A stretch of DNA of 64,000 bases from an uncultured bacterium (GTDB taxonomy: Bacteria; Myxococcota_A; UBA9042; PHBI01). Of the stretch, positions 45,301 to 53,546 are shown in pieces. A model generated the notes under the pieces. It had not been told where the DNA came from. It searched no databases and saw nothing but the letters and a program-made list of their open reading frames with translations. Location of the stretch: positions 1-64,000 of the forward strand of contig CALHXW010000178.1 in the NCBI GenBank assembly GCA_938040325.1. Reading direction: 5' to 3'. Position 1 is the first letter of the stretch. Each line of letters opens with the position of its first letter. The translations under genes and the position numbers were made by a program.

Positions 45301-47233
45301 CACAGTCGGAGACACACGAGCTGTCTGGGGCGTCAGTGCCCTTGAGGGTCCCGCACTGGTAGCCGAACTCGACAACGCACTGCTCGCTGCAACCGTCTTC
45401 AGCGTCTTCGTTGCCGTCGTCACACGCTTCAGCACCAGCGGCGAGCATACCGTCTCCGCACATCGCCTCGCAGCTACCAACACCGCCGGTGAGGTTGCAG
45501 GTGTAGCCATACTCGGGCTCGCAGCTGTCGTCGCAGCCGTTGCCGGCAGTCGTGTCGCCGTCGTCACAACCCTCAACGGGCTCGACCGTGCCGTTGCCGC
45601 AGTCGAAGATGTCGACGCGAAGCGCGTCGGCCTTGGCCTGGCGCGTGAACTGGCCACCGGCGCAGTGCGACCAGCTGTAGTTCCACACGGGCGCAGCAAC
45701 GATCTCGGCGTTGGGCGGAATGTCGAGGACCTCGACCTGCCACGACACGCTGATGCTGGCGCTCGGCGCGAGGTCGGGAAGCACCAGGCCGGAGGTAAGC
45801 GATGTCGTGTCGGCGATCGGGCCGCCGGCCGGCGGGAAGCCGTTGAACAAGACGCTGTTGGCGACGTAGCTCACGCCCGGAGGGAACGCACTGGCAGGCA
45901 GTGACAGGGTCGGCGCGATAGCGGCCGCATCGCCGGTGTTGTGAAGCACCACCGAGAACGTGACGGTCTCGCCGGGCTGGGCCACTGGCTGCGACACAGC
46001 GCCGCTGCTCGGAGCCGTTGCGAAGTCTGCTTGCTCAAGCCGATTACTGATGCCGAGGACGGCCACGACGTACTGGTCGTTGGCGCTGGTCGCCTCAAGC
46101 CAGACATCCGCGTCGCCAGGGTTCAGCTGAGCCGAGCCGTCCACGGTCGTGATGTCCCAGCCCTGTCGTGCACCGACGTTGTAGTTGGACAGACCGTGGT
46201 TGTTGTTGCCCCAGGTGCCCGAGGTGTCGAGGACGCCGTCGCTGTCGTTGATGTGGGAACCGAAGAAGTTGCCTGCGGCATTGTTTGGCCCCGAGAGCCT
46301 GGCTGCGGCGTTGTTGAGCGATACCTGGTCGGACGCGAGACGGAGGGTGTCGTTCAGCCGTCCTGCGTCGCCTTCGAGCGCCGTGACCAAGACCTTTGCG
46401 TCCACGTTGGCGGCCGTCGTTGGGGGACACGACATCGTCAGCTGGAACGTCGCATCGACCGGGTTGGTCAGCGGCGAGATGTAGGCGTCGAGCATGAAGA
46501 CATCGAGGCTGCGCAGAGGCTCGGTGGCCAGCTCATAGGCCACGACGAGCGTCCAGCCGGCCCCGTGGTTGACCGGGTCGCTACCCGCACCGAGGTCGAA
46601 CTGCGAAGCCGGCACGCCGCCCACGCGGTAGACGCCGCTCGCGCCAGCACCGAGCGCCGCGACGATCGCGGTCACCTCGATGCTGTTGGACCGGATGTAG
46701 TAGTTGTTGCTGCCGATCGGTCCCGTCAGCGGCGTGGCGCTCGTGACGTCGGGGACGATGGTGTGCTGGACGTTGTCAGGTGTGGTGAAGGCGATCGGCG
46801 TCTCCACGAGGGTCGCCAGCGACGTTCCATGCACGTCGTTGCCCTCAAAGCTGCCACCCCAAAACAGCTCTGCGTACACGACCGTTGCGCCGGTCGGGAC
46901 CGCGAGTGTTGCGTCGGAGCTGTTCTGCTGCCAGTCGCGGGTCGTGCCCATCGGCCAGCCCGGCTCGGCGAGCGTGAACGTCGCGTCGGTGAACGTGCCG
47001 ATGCCGTCCTGGTTGCCGGGTCCGTCGATGACGCTACTCGCGCTCAGGCCCAGCGTGTTGCCCGTGGAGGTCAAGTTGCCGGTGACCACCGTGCTGTAGC
47101 GCGAGGCTGGTGCTGCCGTAGCGACTGTGCTCAGCGTGAGCAGCGCCACGACAGATACCGACAGCGCAAGCAGCGGTCGTGCGGGGAGACGGCGTGCAGC
47201 AGGTGTCTCTTCTCTTCCCATCTGATTCGACAC
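42344..47233 (-). CDS. MYXO-CTERM Cys-rich surface protein fused in frame to an OmpA-type porin
   Basis: The single 1,629-residue ORF has several parts: signal peptide, a large beta domain (to about 410), a DUF11-like domain (SQPVAQPGETVTFSVVLHNTG), nine Myxo-disulfide repeats (CGDGxxxxGEECDDGN...DGC), then GGGGCTTSGGS with a hydrophobic helix and ALRRR, i.e. a complete MYXO-CTERM anchor (Cys about 1042). It continues without a stop into SQVASLAVLFGVAALSTSDTRAQ, a second signal peptide, an outer-membrane barrel, thrombospondin type 3 repeats (DPDGDGVEGETDLCP) and an OmpA domain (IEGHTDDTG, NRRVEF). Start GTG 47233 follows AAGGGG; ATG 47221 is an alternative. GTG 44044 could start the OmpA part alone (566 residues). 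Confidence 0.9.
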   Translation of the reverse strand: MSNQMGREETPAARRLPARPLLALSVSVVALLTLSTVATAAPASRYSTVVTGNLTSTGNTLGLSASSVIDGPGNQDGIGTFTDATFTLAEPGWPMGTTRDWQQNSSDATLAVPTGATVVYAELFWGGSFEGNDVHGTSLATLVETPIAFTTPDNVQHTIVPDVTSATPLTGPIGSNNYYIRSNSIEVTAIVAALGAGASGVYRVGGVPASQFDLGAGSDPVNHGAGWTLVVAYELATEPLRSLDVFMLDAYISPLTNPVDATFQLTMSCPPTTAANVDAKVLVTALEGDAGRLNDTLRLASDQVSLNNAAARLSGPNNAAGNFFGSHINDSDGVLDTSGTWGNNNHGLSNYNVGARQGWDITTVDGSAQLNPGDADVWLEATSANDQYVVAVLGISNRLEQADFATAPSSGAVSQPVAQPGETVTFSVVLHNTGDAAAIAPTLSLPASAFPPGVSYVANSVLFNGFPPAGGPIADTTSLTSGLVLPDLAPSASISVSWQVEVLDIPPNAEIVAAPVWNYSWSHCAGGQFTRQAKADALRVDIFDCGNGTVEPVEGCDDGDTTAGNGCDDSCEPEYGYTCNLTGGVGSCEAMCGDGMLAAGAEACDDGNEDAEDGCSEQCVVEFGYQCGTLKGTDAPDSSCVSDCGDMEVAVGAEECDDGNAISGDGCDSCVQERGYACGAGGCVSDCGDGVIAVGEEVCDDGNTVSQDGCSDTCGREPGFVCSDSSIDTDEDPDTICLSTCGDKQLAVGPEECDDGNTDAGDGCDANCLREPGFVCTEDPGMQTTCEDTCGDGLMVGGEACDDGNLVSGDGCTDNCEIEPGWSCPIAGEDCEAGCGDGLVVGNEQCDDGNDVANDGCANCVEEDGWSCDEPSPTAASSCDSTCGDGLIAAGEEACDDNNTVDGDGCSAGCTVEPGFSCDGEPSACVAACSDGVINGAETCDDGNTVDGDGCSSTCEVEDGFLCNGAPSSCGADSDGDGVLDDGDGSGTAGDNPCSGGDTVGCDDNCVDTPNSDQEDVDEDAVGDACKPVFDGPKIEGGGGGCTTSGGSGSGPWLWLIGFALSAVALRRRSQVASLAVLFGVAALSTSDTRAQDVDPRNFDATLAPTGILSVDTTAGLGDLSVFAGLFANFANDELVERVDADGETHGPLRNRWRLTAAIGLGLFDRVDIGVALPYHVTEVTDTSGGPTSDDGLADLRVFVKGRILGAPLSRSGFGLAVAVDATFPTGDAGPHMKESALTLTPRAVVDYRFDGGAVVALNVGYRIRETQTILDLAVGHEVRAALGAELPLPFYGFALVGEVVGAVGLGESDVDTFGTDARKVPVEALGGLKWRTQSGLTLTAAAGTGLTRGYGAPDYRFFFGLTYGAAVPEPWEEPLVDGAPDVVEFNESPPFGAVPTMNAASFDAAAKNDPDPDGDGVEGETDLCPDVPEDIDNFKDDDGCPEPDNDEDGVPDELDKCPTEKEVINGNNDTDGCPDEGEALVVAGADKIEIAEKIEFNTGGSQIAGKSKRLLNAVAQIIKANPQIPRFRIEGHTDDTGDPEMNVMLSVSRADAVRRYLIQNGKLSPDKLMVIGFGPLRPIADNKTKQGRAINRRVEFFSMTWDEIKKIQAEQDRLQEEAATQKPQGGGQ
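44330..45612 (-). repeat. Nine Myxo-disulfide (CDDGN-DGC) repeats
   Basis: The repeat units within the surface/OmpA fusion have the pattern CGDGxxxxxEECDDGNxxxGDGCSxxCxxExGxxC, about 45 residues each. They match the repeats typical of Myxococcota surface proteins and differ from the DCGG type in the giant protein at 29253. Confidence 0.85.
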
Positions 47234-47985
47234 CGTGTGCCCCTTCTGTGTTTGTTCTCGACTCAACCGTCCCACCTCCGGTTCGCTTCGACTAGCGCGC
47301 CTTACGACTCATCCGGTCGCTTGTCGACCAGCACCTCGCCGAAACCGCCAACATCACACACGATGTGTCACTCGTTTAGGCCAGCTGTGCTAGTCAGTGC
47401 CAGAGCCGCAGACCGGCCGGGTAACCAACCGTCGGTCAATCTTCGGCCGCAAACGGCCTCCACGACGGGCTTCGCCGTCCGACGGGACGCGATTCTGAAG
47501 AATTTCTGTCGGGCGCGTCCGCAGCGATCGCGCCACCTGCTGGTGTTTCCGGTAGTGAACCGAGGACCGCTGTTGCTTGTCAATCGCCGTCGGCCGACGA
47601 CCGACGTCTGCTGCGACCTGTTTCCTGCCTGCCTGACGGCTGGCAGTGCGCTCGTTGGTGGAGCTTGCATGGCAACGGCCGATGCTCCCACGTCGACACA
47701 AGCATCGAATTCGGCTCACAAACGGCGGCTCCCGCTCTAGAGCATCGCGCGATGCCGCCAGCCTGGAGCGTAGAAGGCGGCGACCCGCAAGCAGTGGCCG
47801 CGCGGCGGTCGACGATTCGTCTCTGGTTCTAGCGAGTCGGACCCGCAGCGTGCGGTGATTCCGATCGCGACGCTGCGCAACAGTCTCCCGCCTTGCAATT
47901 CGGATCCAGTTAGCCTGATCGGTGCTGCTAGCGCGACGCCGCTACCGCGCCTCCAACAGGGGTCGCGTGACGGCACCTTGTCCGC
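47234..47985. other. Gene-free 752-base stretch with repeat copy 3
   Basis: It lies between the start of the OmpA-fusion gene and the end of the HtrA gene. No ORF has a ribosome binding site; the plus-strand ORF 45941-47740 is a shadow. It contains short palindromes (GCATCGCGCGATGC near 47737-47750) and the third repeat copy. Confidence 0.6.
47896..47933 (-). repeat. Dispersed intergenic repeat, copy 3 (inverted)
   Basis: The plus strand reads CAATTCGGAT, 7 bases, then GCCTGATCGGTGCTGCTAG. The reverse complement matches copy 2 in two blocks (CAATTCGGAT and CCTGATCGGTGCT) at the same spacing within one base. Confidence 0.55.
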
Positions 47986-49101
47986 TCATCGGATCGCTTG
48001 AAGGTTGACGGTGATCGGCTCATCGCGCCCGTTGCGGCGTACCGTCAGCTCAACGACATCGCCGACGCTGCGGCCATCTAGCGCACGGTTGAGGTCGTCG
48101 ATCTCGCGAATCGGCTTGCCCTCGAAGGCGACGATGACGTCGCCGACCCGCACGCGGCCGCGGCGATCTCGGTGCAGGCCCATGATCCCGGCACGCTCGG
48201 CGGCTGAGTCCTTGTTGACGACGTAGACCGCCGCGCCTTCTGACACGCCAAGCGCGCGTGCGCGACGCGGCGGCACAACCTTGAGGCCGAGCCCGGGGCG
48301 GGGCGCCTCACCATCCCGGATGAGCTTCGGAACGATGCGGCGAACCGTGTCGACCGGCACTGCGAAGCTGATGCCGGCGCTCGCGCCCGTGGTGCTGTGG
48401 ATGGCGGTGTTGACACCGACGACGAGCCCGGCGGAGTCGATCAGCGGCCCACCTGAGTTGCCGGGGTTGACCGCAACATCCGTCTGGATCACGCCGTAGA
48501 TCGTGCGCTTGTTCGTTGCGTCGATCTCGCGGTCGAGCGCGCTGATGACCCCCGTGGTCAGCGACTGGTCGAGGCCGAACGGGTTGCCGATCGCCATGGC
48601 GAACTGGCCGACCTTCAGGTCCTCGCTGCGCCCGACGACGATCGGGGTGAGGCGCTCCTTGGGGCTGTCGATCTTGAGGACGGCGAGATCGTGGTCGGGC
48701 GCGACGCCGACGCGCCGAGCGTTCCACTCGCTGCCGTCAGCGAGCGTCACGGTCGCAGCGCTGGCCTCCGCAATGACGTGATAGTTCGTGACGATGTGGC
48801 CGTCGTGGTCCCAAACGAAGCCCGAACCGTGGCCCTGCGGCACCCGGTGCACCTTCAAGCCGAACCCGCGGCGTACGTCGACCGCGGTCGTGATGAAGAC
48901 GACCGATGGCGAGACGCGCTGAAACAGGTCGACAACGGTCTGCTCGCGAGCCAGCAGCGGTCCGCGTTCGCTCGGGGCACGAACATACGAGACGCTGGCG
49001 GTGTCGCTGCTCGTTCGGGTGACGATCCAGGCCACAAGGCCAACGTTGAGCACCACAAGAAGAACGACAACGACTCTCCAACCGCGCGATCCCATCGACA
49101 T
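47986..49101 (-). CDS. HtrA/DegP-family serine protease, membrane-anchored, one PDZ domain
   Basis: The 371-residue protein has an N-terminal membrane anchor (about 8-28), a trypsin-like domain with catalytic triad His in TNYHVI, Asp in DHDLAVLKI and Ser in NPGNSGGPL, and one PDZ domain (about 285-370) containing RVRVGDVIVAFEGKPI. It is a periplasmic quality-control or regulated protease, of the DegS/single-PDZ type. I start at ATG 49101 after GGAGCAGGA; the tracked 49119 is a GTG. It is divergent from rpsN with 269 bases between starts. Confidence 0.95.
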   Translation of the reverse strand: MSMGSRGWRVVVVLLVVLNVGLVAWIVTRTSSDTASVSYVRAPSERGPLLAREQTVVDLFQRVSPSVVFITTAVDVRRGFGLKVHRVPQGHGSGFVWDHDGHIVTNYHVIAEASAATVTLADGSEWNARRVGVAPDHDLAVLKIDSPKERLTPIVVGRSEDLKVGQFAMAIGNPFGLDQSLTTGVISALDREIDATNKRTIYGVIQTDVAVNPGNSGGPLIDSAGLVVGVNTAIHSTTGASAGISFAVPVDTVRRIVPKLIRDGEAPRPGLGLKVVPPRRARALGVSEGAAVYVVNKDSAAERAGIMGLHRDRRGRVRVGDVIVAFEGKPIREIDDLNRALDGRSVGDVVELTVRRNGRDEPITVNLQAIR

Positions 49102-49370
49102 CGATCCTGCTCCCTTCACCGATCGCTTTCGTCCAGCTGCCCGACGCCAGAACTCAGCACGCCGCGCGACGTGTCAAGAGGCTGCAAGTGCGGGCCCCCC
49201 TGTTAAACACGGTCGGGGGGCGAGTCGTTTCCGAAAAAAGTCGGAGCCGATCGCATCTGCGTACTTGCCTTGGGGAGCCTCCGAGGGTAAACGCTCGCGA
49301 CTCGCTGGAGGGCAAGAGCCGACGGTGAGCAAGTGCATGACCGAGGCAAGACGCCTCAACGGAGTCCGAC

Positions 49371-49676
49371 GTGGCGAAGAAAAGCAAGATCGTCCACAAC
49401 GAGCGTCGCAAGAAGCTCGTGGCCAAGTACGCAGCAAAGCGTGCTGAGCTGAAAGCCATCATCAAGAACCCCCGCACGGTTGACGCCGAGCGTGAGTTCG
49501 CGCGCCTCGAGCTGGGCAAGCTCCCGCGCAACTCGAACCCGAACCGCGTCCGCAACCGCTGCGCGGTGACCGGTCGCCCGCGCGGCTACTACCGAAAGTT
49601 CGGTCTGTCCCGCATCGGCCTGCGTGAGCTTGCGCTCCGCGGCGAGCTTCCAGGCGTGACCAAGGCGAGCTGGTAA
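49371..49676 (+). CDS. rpsN: 30S ribosomal protein S14 (zinc-independent form)
   Basis: The 101-residue protein matches the long, Cys-free form of S14: [17 protein letters not shown] at the N-terminus and [21 protein letters not shown] near the C-terminus, without the CxxC-X12-CxxC zinc motif. It assembles into the 30S head. It stands alone rather than in the spc operon, which often indicates the accessory paralogue used under zinc limitation. The start is GTG with GGAG seven bases upstream. An intrinsic terminator follows. Confidence 0.96.
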   Translation: MAKKSKIVHNERRKKLVAKYAAKRAELKAIIKNPRTVDAEREFARLELGKLPRNSNPNRVRNRCAVTGRPRGYYRKFGLSRIGLRELALRGELPGVTKASW

Positions 49677-49732
49677 CAGCAGTCGGTCCGGCGCGCGCCG
49701 CGCAGCGCGGTGACGTGATCAGGTAGAGCGTC

Positions 49733-49771
49733 GAGCGGAGGGGTGATTCACCTCTCCGCTCTTCGTGTTTT
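49733..49771 (+). terminator. Rho-independent terminator of rpsN
   Basis: GAGCGGAGGGGTG pairs with CACCTCTCCGCTC (one G-U pair) around a 3-base ATT loop, followed by TTCGTGTTTT. It lies 56 bases after the rpsN stop and just before korA. Confidence 0.88.
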
Positions 49772-49803
49772 CAACGACCCGCCGGGTCAGAGGCAGGACG
49801 CAC

Positions 49804-51666
49804 ATGAGCGTTGCCAACATCGAAGAGCTCGACACAGTCACCGTTCGCTTTGCAGGCGACTCGGGTGATGGCATGCAGCTCACAGGGACTCAGTTTACGT
49901 ACACGTCTGCGCTGGTTGGCAACGACCTAGCGACACTGCCCGACTACCCGGCCGAGATTCGCGCGCCCGCGGGGACACTCGCCGGAGTCTCCGGCTTTCA
50001 GGTCCAGTTTGGCAGCCAGCAGGTGTTCACCCCCGGCGACAAGCCGGATGCGCTCGTCGCGATGAACCCGGCGGCGCTCAAGGCCAACCTCAACGTGCTT
50101 GAGCGAGGAGCCATGCTCTTCATCAACACGGACGCCTTTGAGAAGCGTGCCATGGCGAAGGTGGGGTTTGACACCAACCCGCTCGAAGACGGCACGCTCT
50201 CGAGCTACCGCGTCTACGAGGTCCCGATCACGACGATCACGCGCCGGGCGCTCGAAGACACGAACCTCACGACCCGCGAGAAAGACCGCAGCAAGAACTT
50301 CTTCGCGCTGGGGCTGATGTACTGGGTGTTTGGGCGGCCGATCGAGCACACCATCGAGTGGCTCGACCAGAAGTTCGCCAAGAAGCCAGAGATCGCGGAA
50401 GCCAACAAGGCCGTGCTCAAGGCCGGCTACCACTACGGCGAGACGACCGAGACCTTTGGCCACACGTTCAAGGTCAAGAGCGCCCAGCTCAAGCCCGGTA
50501 CCTACCGACAGGTCACCGGCAACGAAGCCGTGGCGTGGGGCTTCATCGCCGGCGCCAAGCTTGCGGGCGGTGAGCTCTTCCTGGGCAGCTACCCGATCAC
50601 CCCGGCAAGCCCGATCCTTCACGAGCTAAGCAAGCACAAGAACTTTGGCGTCCGGACCTTCCAGGCGGAAGACGAGATCGCCGCTGTCTGCGCGGCCATC
50701 GGCGCTGCCTTTGGCGGAAGCATCGCGCTCACGACCACCAGTGGCCCAGGCGTCGCGCTCAAGGCGGAGGCGATCGGGCTGGCGGGTATTGTCGAGCTGC
50801 CGCTGATCATCGCCAACATCCAGCGTGGTGGTCCGAGCACCGGGCTGCCGACCAAGACCGAGCAGTCGGACCTTCTGCAGGCCATGTTCGGTCGCAACGG
50901 CGAGAGCCCGATGCCGGTGATTGCGCCCGCCACGCCGGGCGACTGCTTCGGCATGGCCATCGAAGCGGTCCGCATCGCCACCAAGTACATGACGCCGGTC
51001 ATGTTCATGTCCGACGGCTACATCGCTAACGGCGCCGAGCCGTGGAAGCTGCCGGATGTGGCGTCGCTCCCCGATCTCACGGTGAACTTCAAGGTCGCCA
51101 AGAGCGAGGCGGAAGGCGACACCTTCTTGCCCTATCTCCGAGACCCGAAGACGCTAGCCCGACCGTGGGTCCGTCCTGGAACACCCGGTCTTGAGCACCG
51201 CGTGGGTGGTCTCGAGAAGAGCGACGGCACCGGTAACGTCTCCTACGTTCCTGAGAACCACCAGAAGATGACGGAGCTGCGGCAGGCCAAGGTCGACCGC
51301 ATCGCCGATGACATCCCGGATGCCGAAGTCTTCGGCGACGAAACGGGCGACTTGCTGCTGATCGGCTGGGGCGGCACCTATGGCGCGCTTCACGCCGCCA
51401 CCATGCACCTGCAGAAGCGCGGCCGGAAGGTCAGCCACATGCACATGCGTCACATCCACCCGATGGCGAAGAACGTGGAAGGCGTGATGCGCGGCTTCAA
51501 GCACGTCGTCGCCGCCGAGCTGAACATGGGCCAGCTGAAGTTCATGCTGCGCTCGAAGTTCCTCATCGATGTCCAAGGCCTCAACAAGGTCCAGGGGCAG
51601 CCCTTTAAGGTCGGCGAGATCGTCGAGCGGGTCGAGCGCTACCTCGACGCAGGAGCGCAGTCATGA
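49804..51666 (+). CDS. korA: 2-oxoacid:ferredoxin oxidoreductase, fused gamma-alpha subunit
   Basis: In this 620-residue protein the N-terminal gamma domain (FAGDSGDGMQLTG near residue 16) is followed by the alpha (pyrimidine-binding) domain with ELFLGSYPITPASPILHELSK and TTTSGPGVALKAEAIGLA. With KorB it oxidatively decarboxylates 2-oxoglutarate (or a related 2-oxoacid) to the acyl-CoA, reducing ferredoxin. The layout matches the two-subunit Kor of actinobacteria and many aerobes. I start at ATG 49804 rather than the tracked 49765. The stop overlaps the korB start (ATGA). Substrate choice within the family is inferred. Confidence 0.95.
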   Translation: MSVANIEELDTVTVRFAGDSGDGMQLTGTQFTYTSALVGNDLATLPDYPAEIRAPAGTLAGVSGFQVQFGSQQVFTPGDKPDALVAMNPAALKANLNVLERGAMLFINTDAFEKRAMAKVGFDTNPLEDGTLSSYRVYEVPITTITRRALEDTNLTTREKDRSKNFFALGLMYWVFGRPIEHTIEWLDQKFAKKPEIAEANKAVLKAGYHYGETTETFGHTFKVKSAQLKPGTYRQVTGNEAVAWGFIAGAKLAGGELFLGSYPITPASPILHELSKHKNFGVRTFQAEDEIAAVCAAIGAAFGGSIALTTTSGPGVALKAEAIGLAGIVELPLIIANIQRGGPSTGLPTKTEQSDLLQAMFGRNGESPMPVIAPATPGDCFGMAIEAVRIATKYMTPVMFMSDGYIANGAEPWKLPDVASLPDLTVNFKVAKSEAEGDTFLPYLRDPKTLARPWVRPGTPGLEHRVGGLEKSDGTGNVSYVPENHQKMTELRQAKVDRIADDIPDAEVFGDETGDLLLIGWGGTYGALHAATMHLQKRGRKVSHMHMRHIHPMAKNVEGVMRGFKHVVAAELNMGQLKFMLRSKFLIDVQGLNKVQGQPFKVGEIVERVERYLDAGAQS

Positions 51667-52673
51667 GCACGACGCCAGACTTGAAGCTAACGAAGAAAGA
51701 CTTCCAGACCGACCAAGACGTCCGGTGGTGCCCGGGCTGCGGCGACTACGCGATCCTCGCCCAGTTCCAGAAGGTCTTTCCGACGCTCGGGATCCCGAAA
51801 GAGAACTTCGTCGTCATCAGCGGCATTGGCTGCGCCGCGCGCTTTCCGTACTACATGAACACGTACGGCTTCCACACGATCCACGGTCGGGCGCCGGCGA
51901 TTGCCAGCGGCCTCAAGGTGATGCGGCCTGACCTCAGCGTCTGGGTCATCACCGGCGATGGCGACTCCCTGTCGATCGGCGGCAACCACCTCATTCACAT
52001 GCTTCGGCGCAACGTGAACCTCAAGGTCGTGCTCTTCAACAACCAAATCTACGGGCTGACGAAGGGCCAATACTCGCCAACGAGCGAGGTGGGCAAGCGC
52101 ACCAAGTCGAGCCCCTTTGGGTCGGTCGACGAGCCGTTCAAGCCACTCTCGGTCGCCCTCGGTGCTGAGGCGGCGTTTGTCGCACGTACGGTCGACCGTG
52201 AGCAGAAACACCTGGGCGCCATGCTCAACCGCGCTGCCCAGCACGACGGCACGGCCTTCGTCGAGGTCTACCAGAACTGCAACATCTTCAACGATGGCGC
52301 CTTTCTGCACATGACGGAAAAGGACAAGAAGGCCCAGTGGCAGCTGGTGCTCACCGATGGCGAGCCCCTCCTCTTTGCCAACGGCGAAAAGGGCATCGTC
52401 TTCGAGGGCTTCGAGCCGAAGGTCGTCAACGTCGCCGACGTCGGCATCGACGCCATCCACGTCCATCAGGAAGATGGCCCGATCGCCTATCACTACGCGC
52501 TCGCTCGCATGCGCGACCCCGAGTTCCCCACGGCGATCGGCGTTCTGCGCTGCACGCATCGCGCTGTCTACGACGACGCCGTCAACGCCCAAGTCCAACA
52601 CACCATCGACACCAAGGGTGAGGGCAGCCTCCAGGACCTGCTCTACGGCGGCGACACCTGGGAGGTGGCGTGA
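51663..52673 (+). CDS. korB: 2-oxoacid:ferredoxin oxidoreductase, beta subunit
   Basis: The 336-residue TPP-binding subunit has the Fe-S Cys motif WCPGCGDYAIL (residues about 20-30), a further Cys in GIGCAARFPYY, and the thiamine-diphosphate motif GDGDSLSIGGNH ending in VVLFNNQIYGLTKGQ. It carries TPP and probably one 4Fe-4S cluster. It is translationally coupled to korA upstream and to the thioesterase gene downstream (GTGA overlap). Confidence 0.95.
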   Translation: MSTTPDLKLTKKDFQTDQDVRWCPGCGDYAILAQFQKVFPTLGIPKENFVVISGIGCAARFPYYMNTYGFHTIHGRAPAIASGLKVMRPDLSVWVITGDGDSLSIGGNHLIHMLRRNVNLKVVLFNNQIYGLTKGQYSPTSEVGKRTKSSPFGSVDEPFKPLSVALGAEAAFVARTVDREQKHLGAMLNRAAQHDGTAFVEVYQNCNIFNDGAFLHMTEKDKKAQWQLVLTDGEPLLFANGEKGIVFEGFEPKVVNVADVGIDAIHVHQEDGPIAYHYALARMRDPEFPTAIGVLRCTHRAVYDDAVNAQVQHTIDTKGEGSLQDLLYGGDTWEVA

Positions 52674-53479
52674 CGAAAGCAAGCTTTGCTGACGTCACGC
52701 GCTGGCAGCGCCAACAAGAGAGCCCAACGACCTACGAAGGGCACGTACCACCGGCCTGGCTCCAGGGTCGTAGCGCCTTTGGCGGAATTGGTGCAGCGGT
52801 GTGCCTGTCGGCGCTGTCACACCACGTCGACAGCGACCGCAGGTTGCGCAGCTTCCACGCACGTTACATCGGCCCACTCGGCGCTGAGCCTGCGACGGCA
52901 AGCGTGGAGGTGCTCCGTGCAGGCCGCTCGCTGACCCACGCCAGCGCGCGTATCTCCCAGGCAGGCACGACGCGCCTGACGTTCGAAGCCTGCTACGGCA
53001 CCGACCGCGAGTCTTCGGCCGTTGTGGCCGGTCCCGCGCGCGACGGCACGATTCCAGGGCCAGCTGGTCTCCAGGACATGCCCTACGTCCCTGGACTGAC
53101 GCCAACGTTTACGCAGCACTTTGCCTTTCGCTGGGTCGCTGGCAACCCACCCTTTTCGGCAAGCGACGGTCGCCACCTCACCGGTTGGTGTCGTCACCGA
53201 GGCGCCACAGCCGACGCCCATAGCGCGTTGCTAGCGCTGATCGACGCGTGGCCGAGTCCAGCACTGGCATTCTTTCAGAAGCCAGCACCAGCCAGCACGG
53301 TCGCCTGGACCGTCAACTTTCACACCGTGCCCGCCGCCATCTCCACCGAAGACTGGTGTTTGTTCACCTCCGATGTCGTCGATGCAGCGGACGGCTACGT
53401 GACGATTCGCAGCACCCTCTTCGGCCCGAGCGGCCTGCCAGCGGCTTCCTCGGAGCAGCTCGTCGCGGTTTATGGCTGA
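52670..53479 (+). CDS. Thioesterase-like (hot-dog fold) protein
   Basis: The 269-residue protein resembles double hot-dog acyl-CoA thioesterases (4HBT_3/TesB-like): HVPPAWLQGRSAFGGIGAAV, LRSFHARYIGPLGAEPATASVEVLRAGRS, and a second half with WTVNFHTVPAAISTEDWCLF. Such proteins hydrolyse acyl-CoA thioesters. The GTG start overlaps the korB stop, so its product is made in step with the oxidoreductase. The physical coupling of a thioesterase to Kor is unusual, and the acyl chain is not predictable from sequence. Confidence 0.85.
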   Translation: MTKASFADVTRWQRQQESPTTYEGHVPPAWLQGRSAFGGIGAAVCLSALSHHVDSDRRLRSFHARYIGPLGAEPATASVEVLRAGRSLTHASARISQAGTTRLTFEACYGTDRESSAVVAGPARDGTIPGPAGLQDMPYVPGLTPTFTQHFAFRWVAGNPPFSASDGRHLTGWCRHRGATADAHSALLALIDAWPSPALAFFQKPAPASTVAWTVNFHTVPAAISTEDWCLFTSDVVDAADGYVTIRSTLFGPSGLPAASSEQLVAVYG

Positions 53480-53546
53480 TGCCCACGACGACTGCGAGTG
53501 CGCGAAAGATTGACCACCCTGCCCCACGTCAATAACGTCGCCACCG

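Noticed and set aside
45941-47740. 599-residue plus-strand ORF
   Set aside because: It lies antisense to the MYXO-CTERM/OmpA fusion gene, whose domains and signal peptide are clear.
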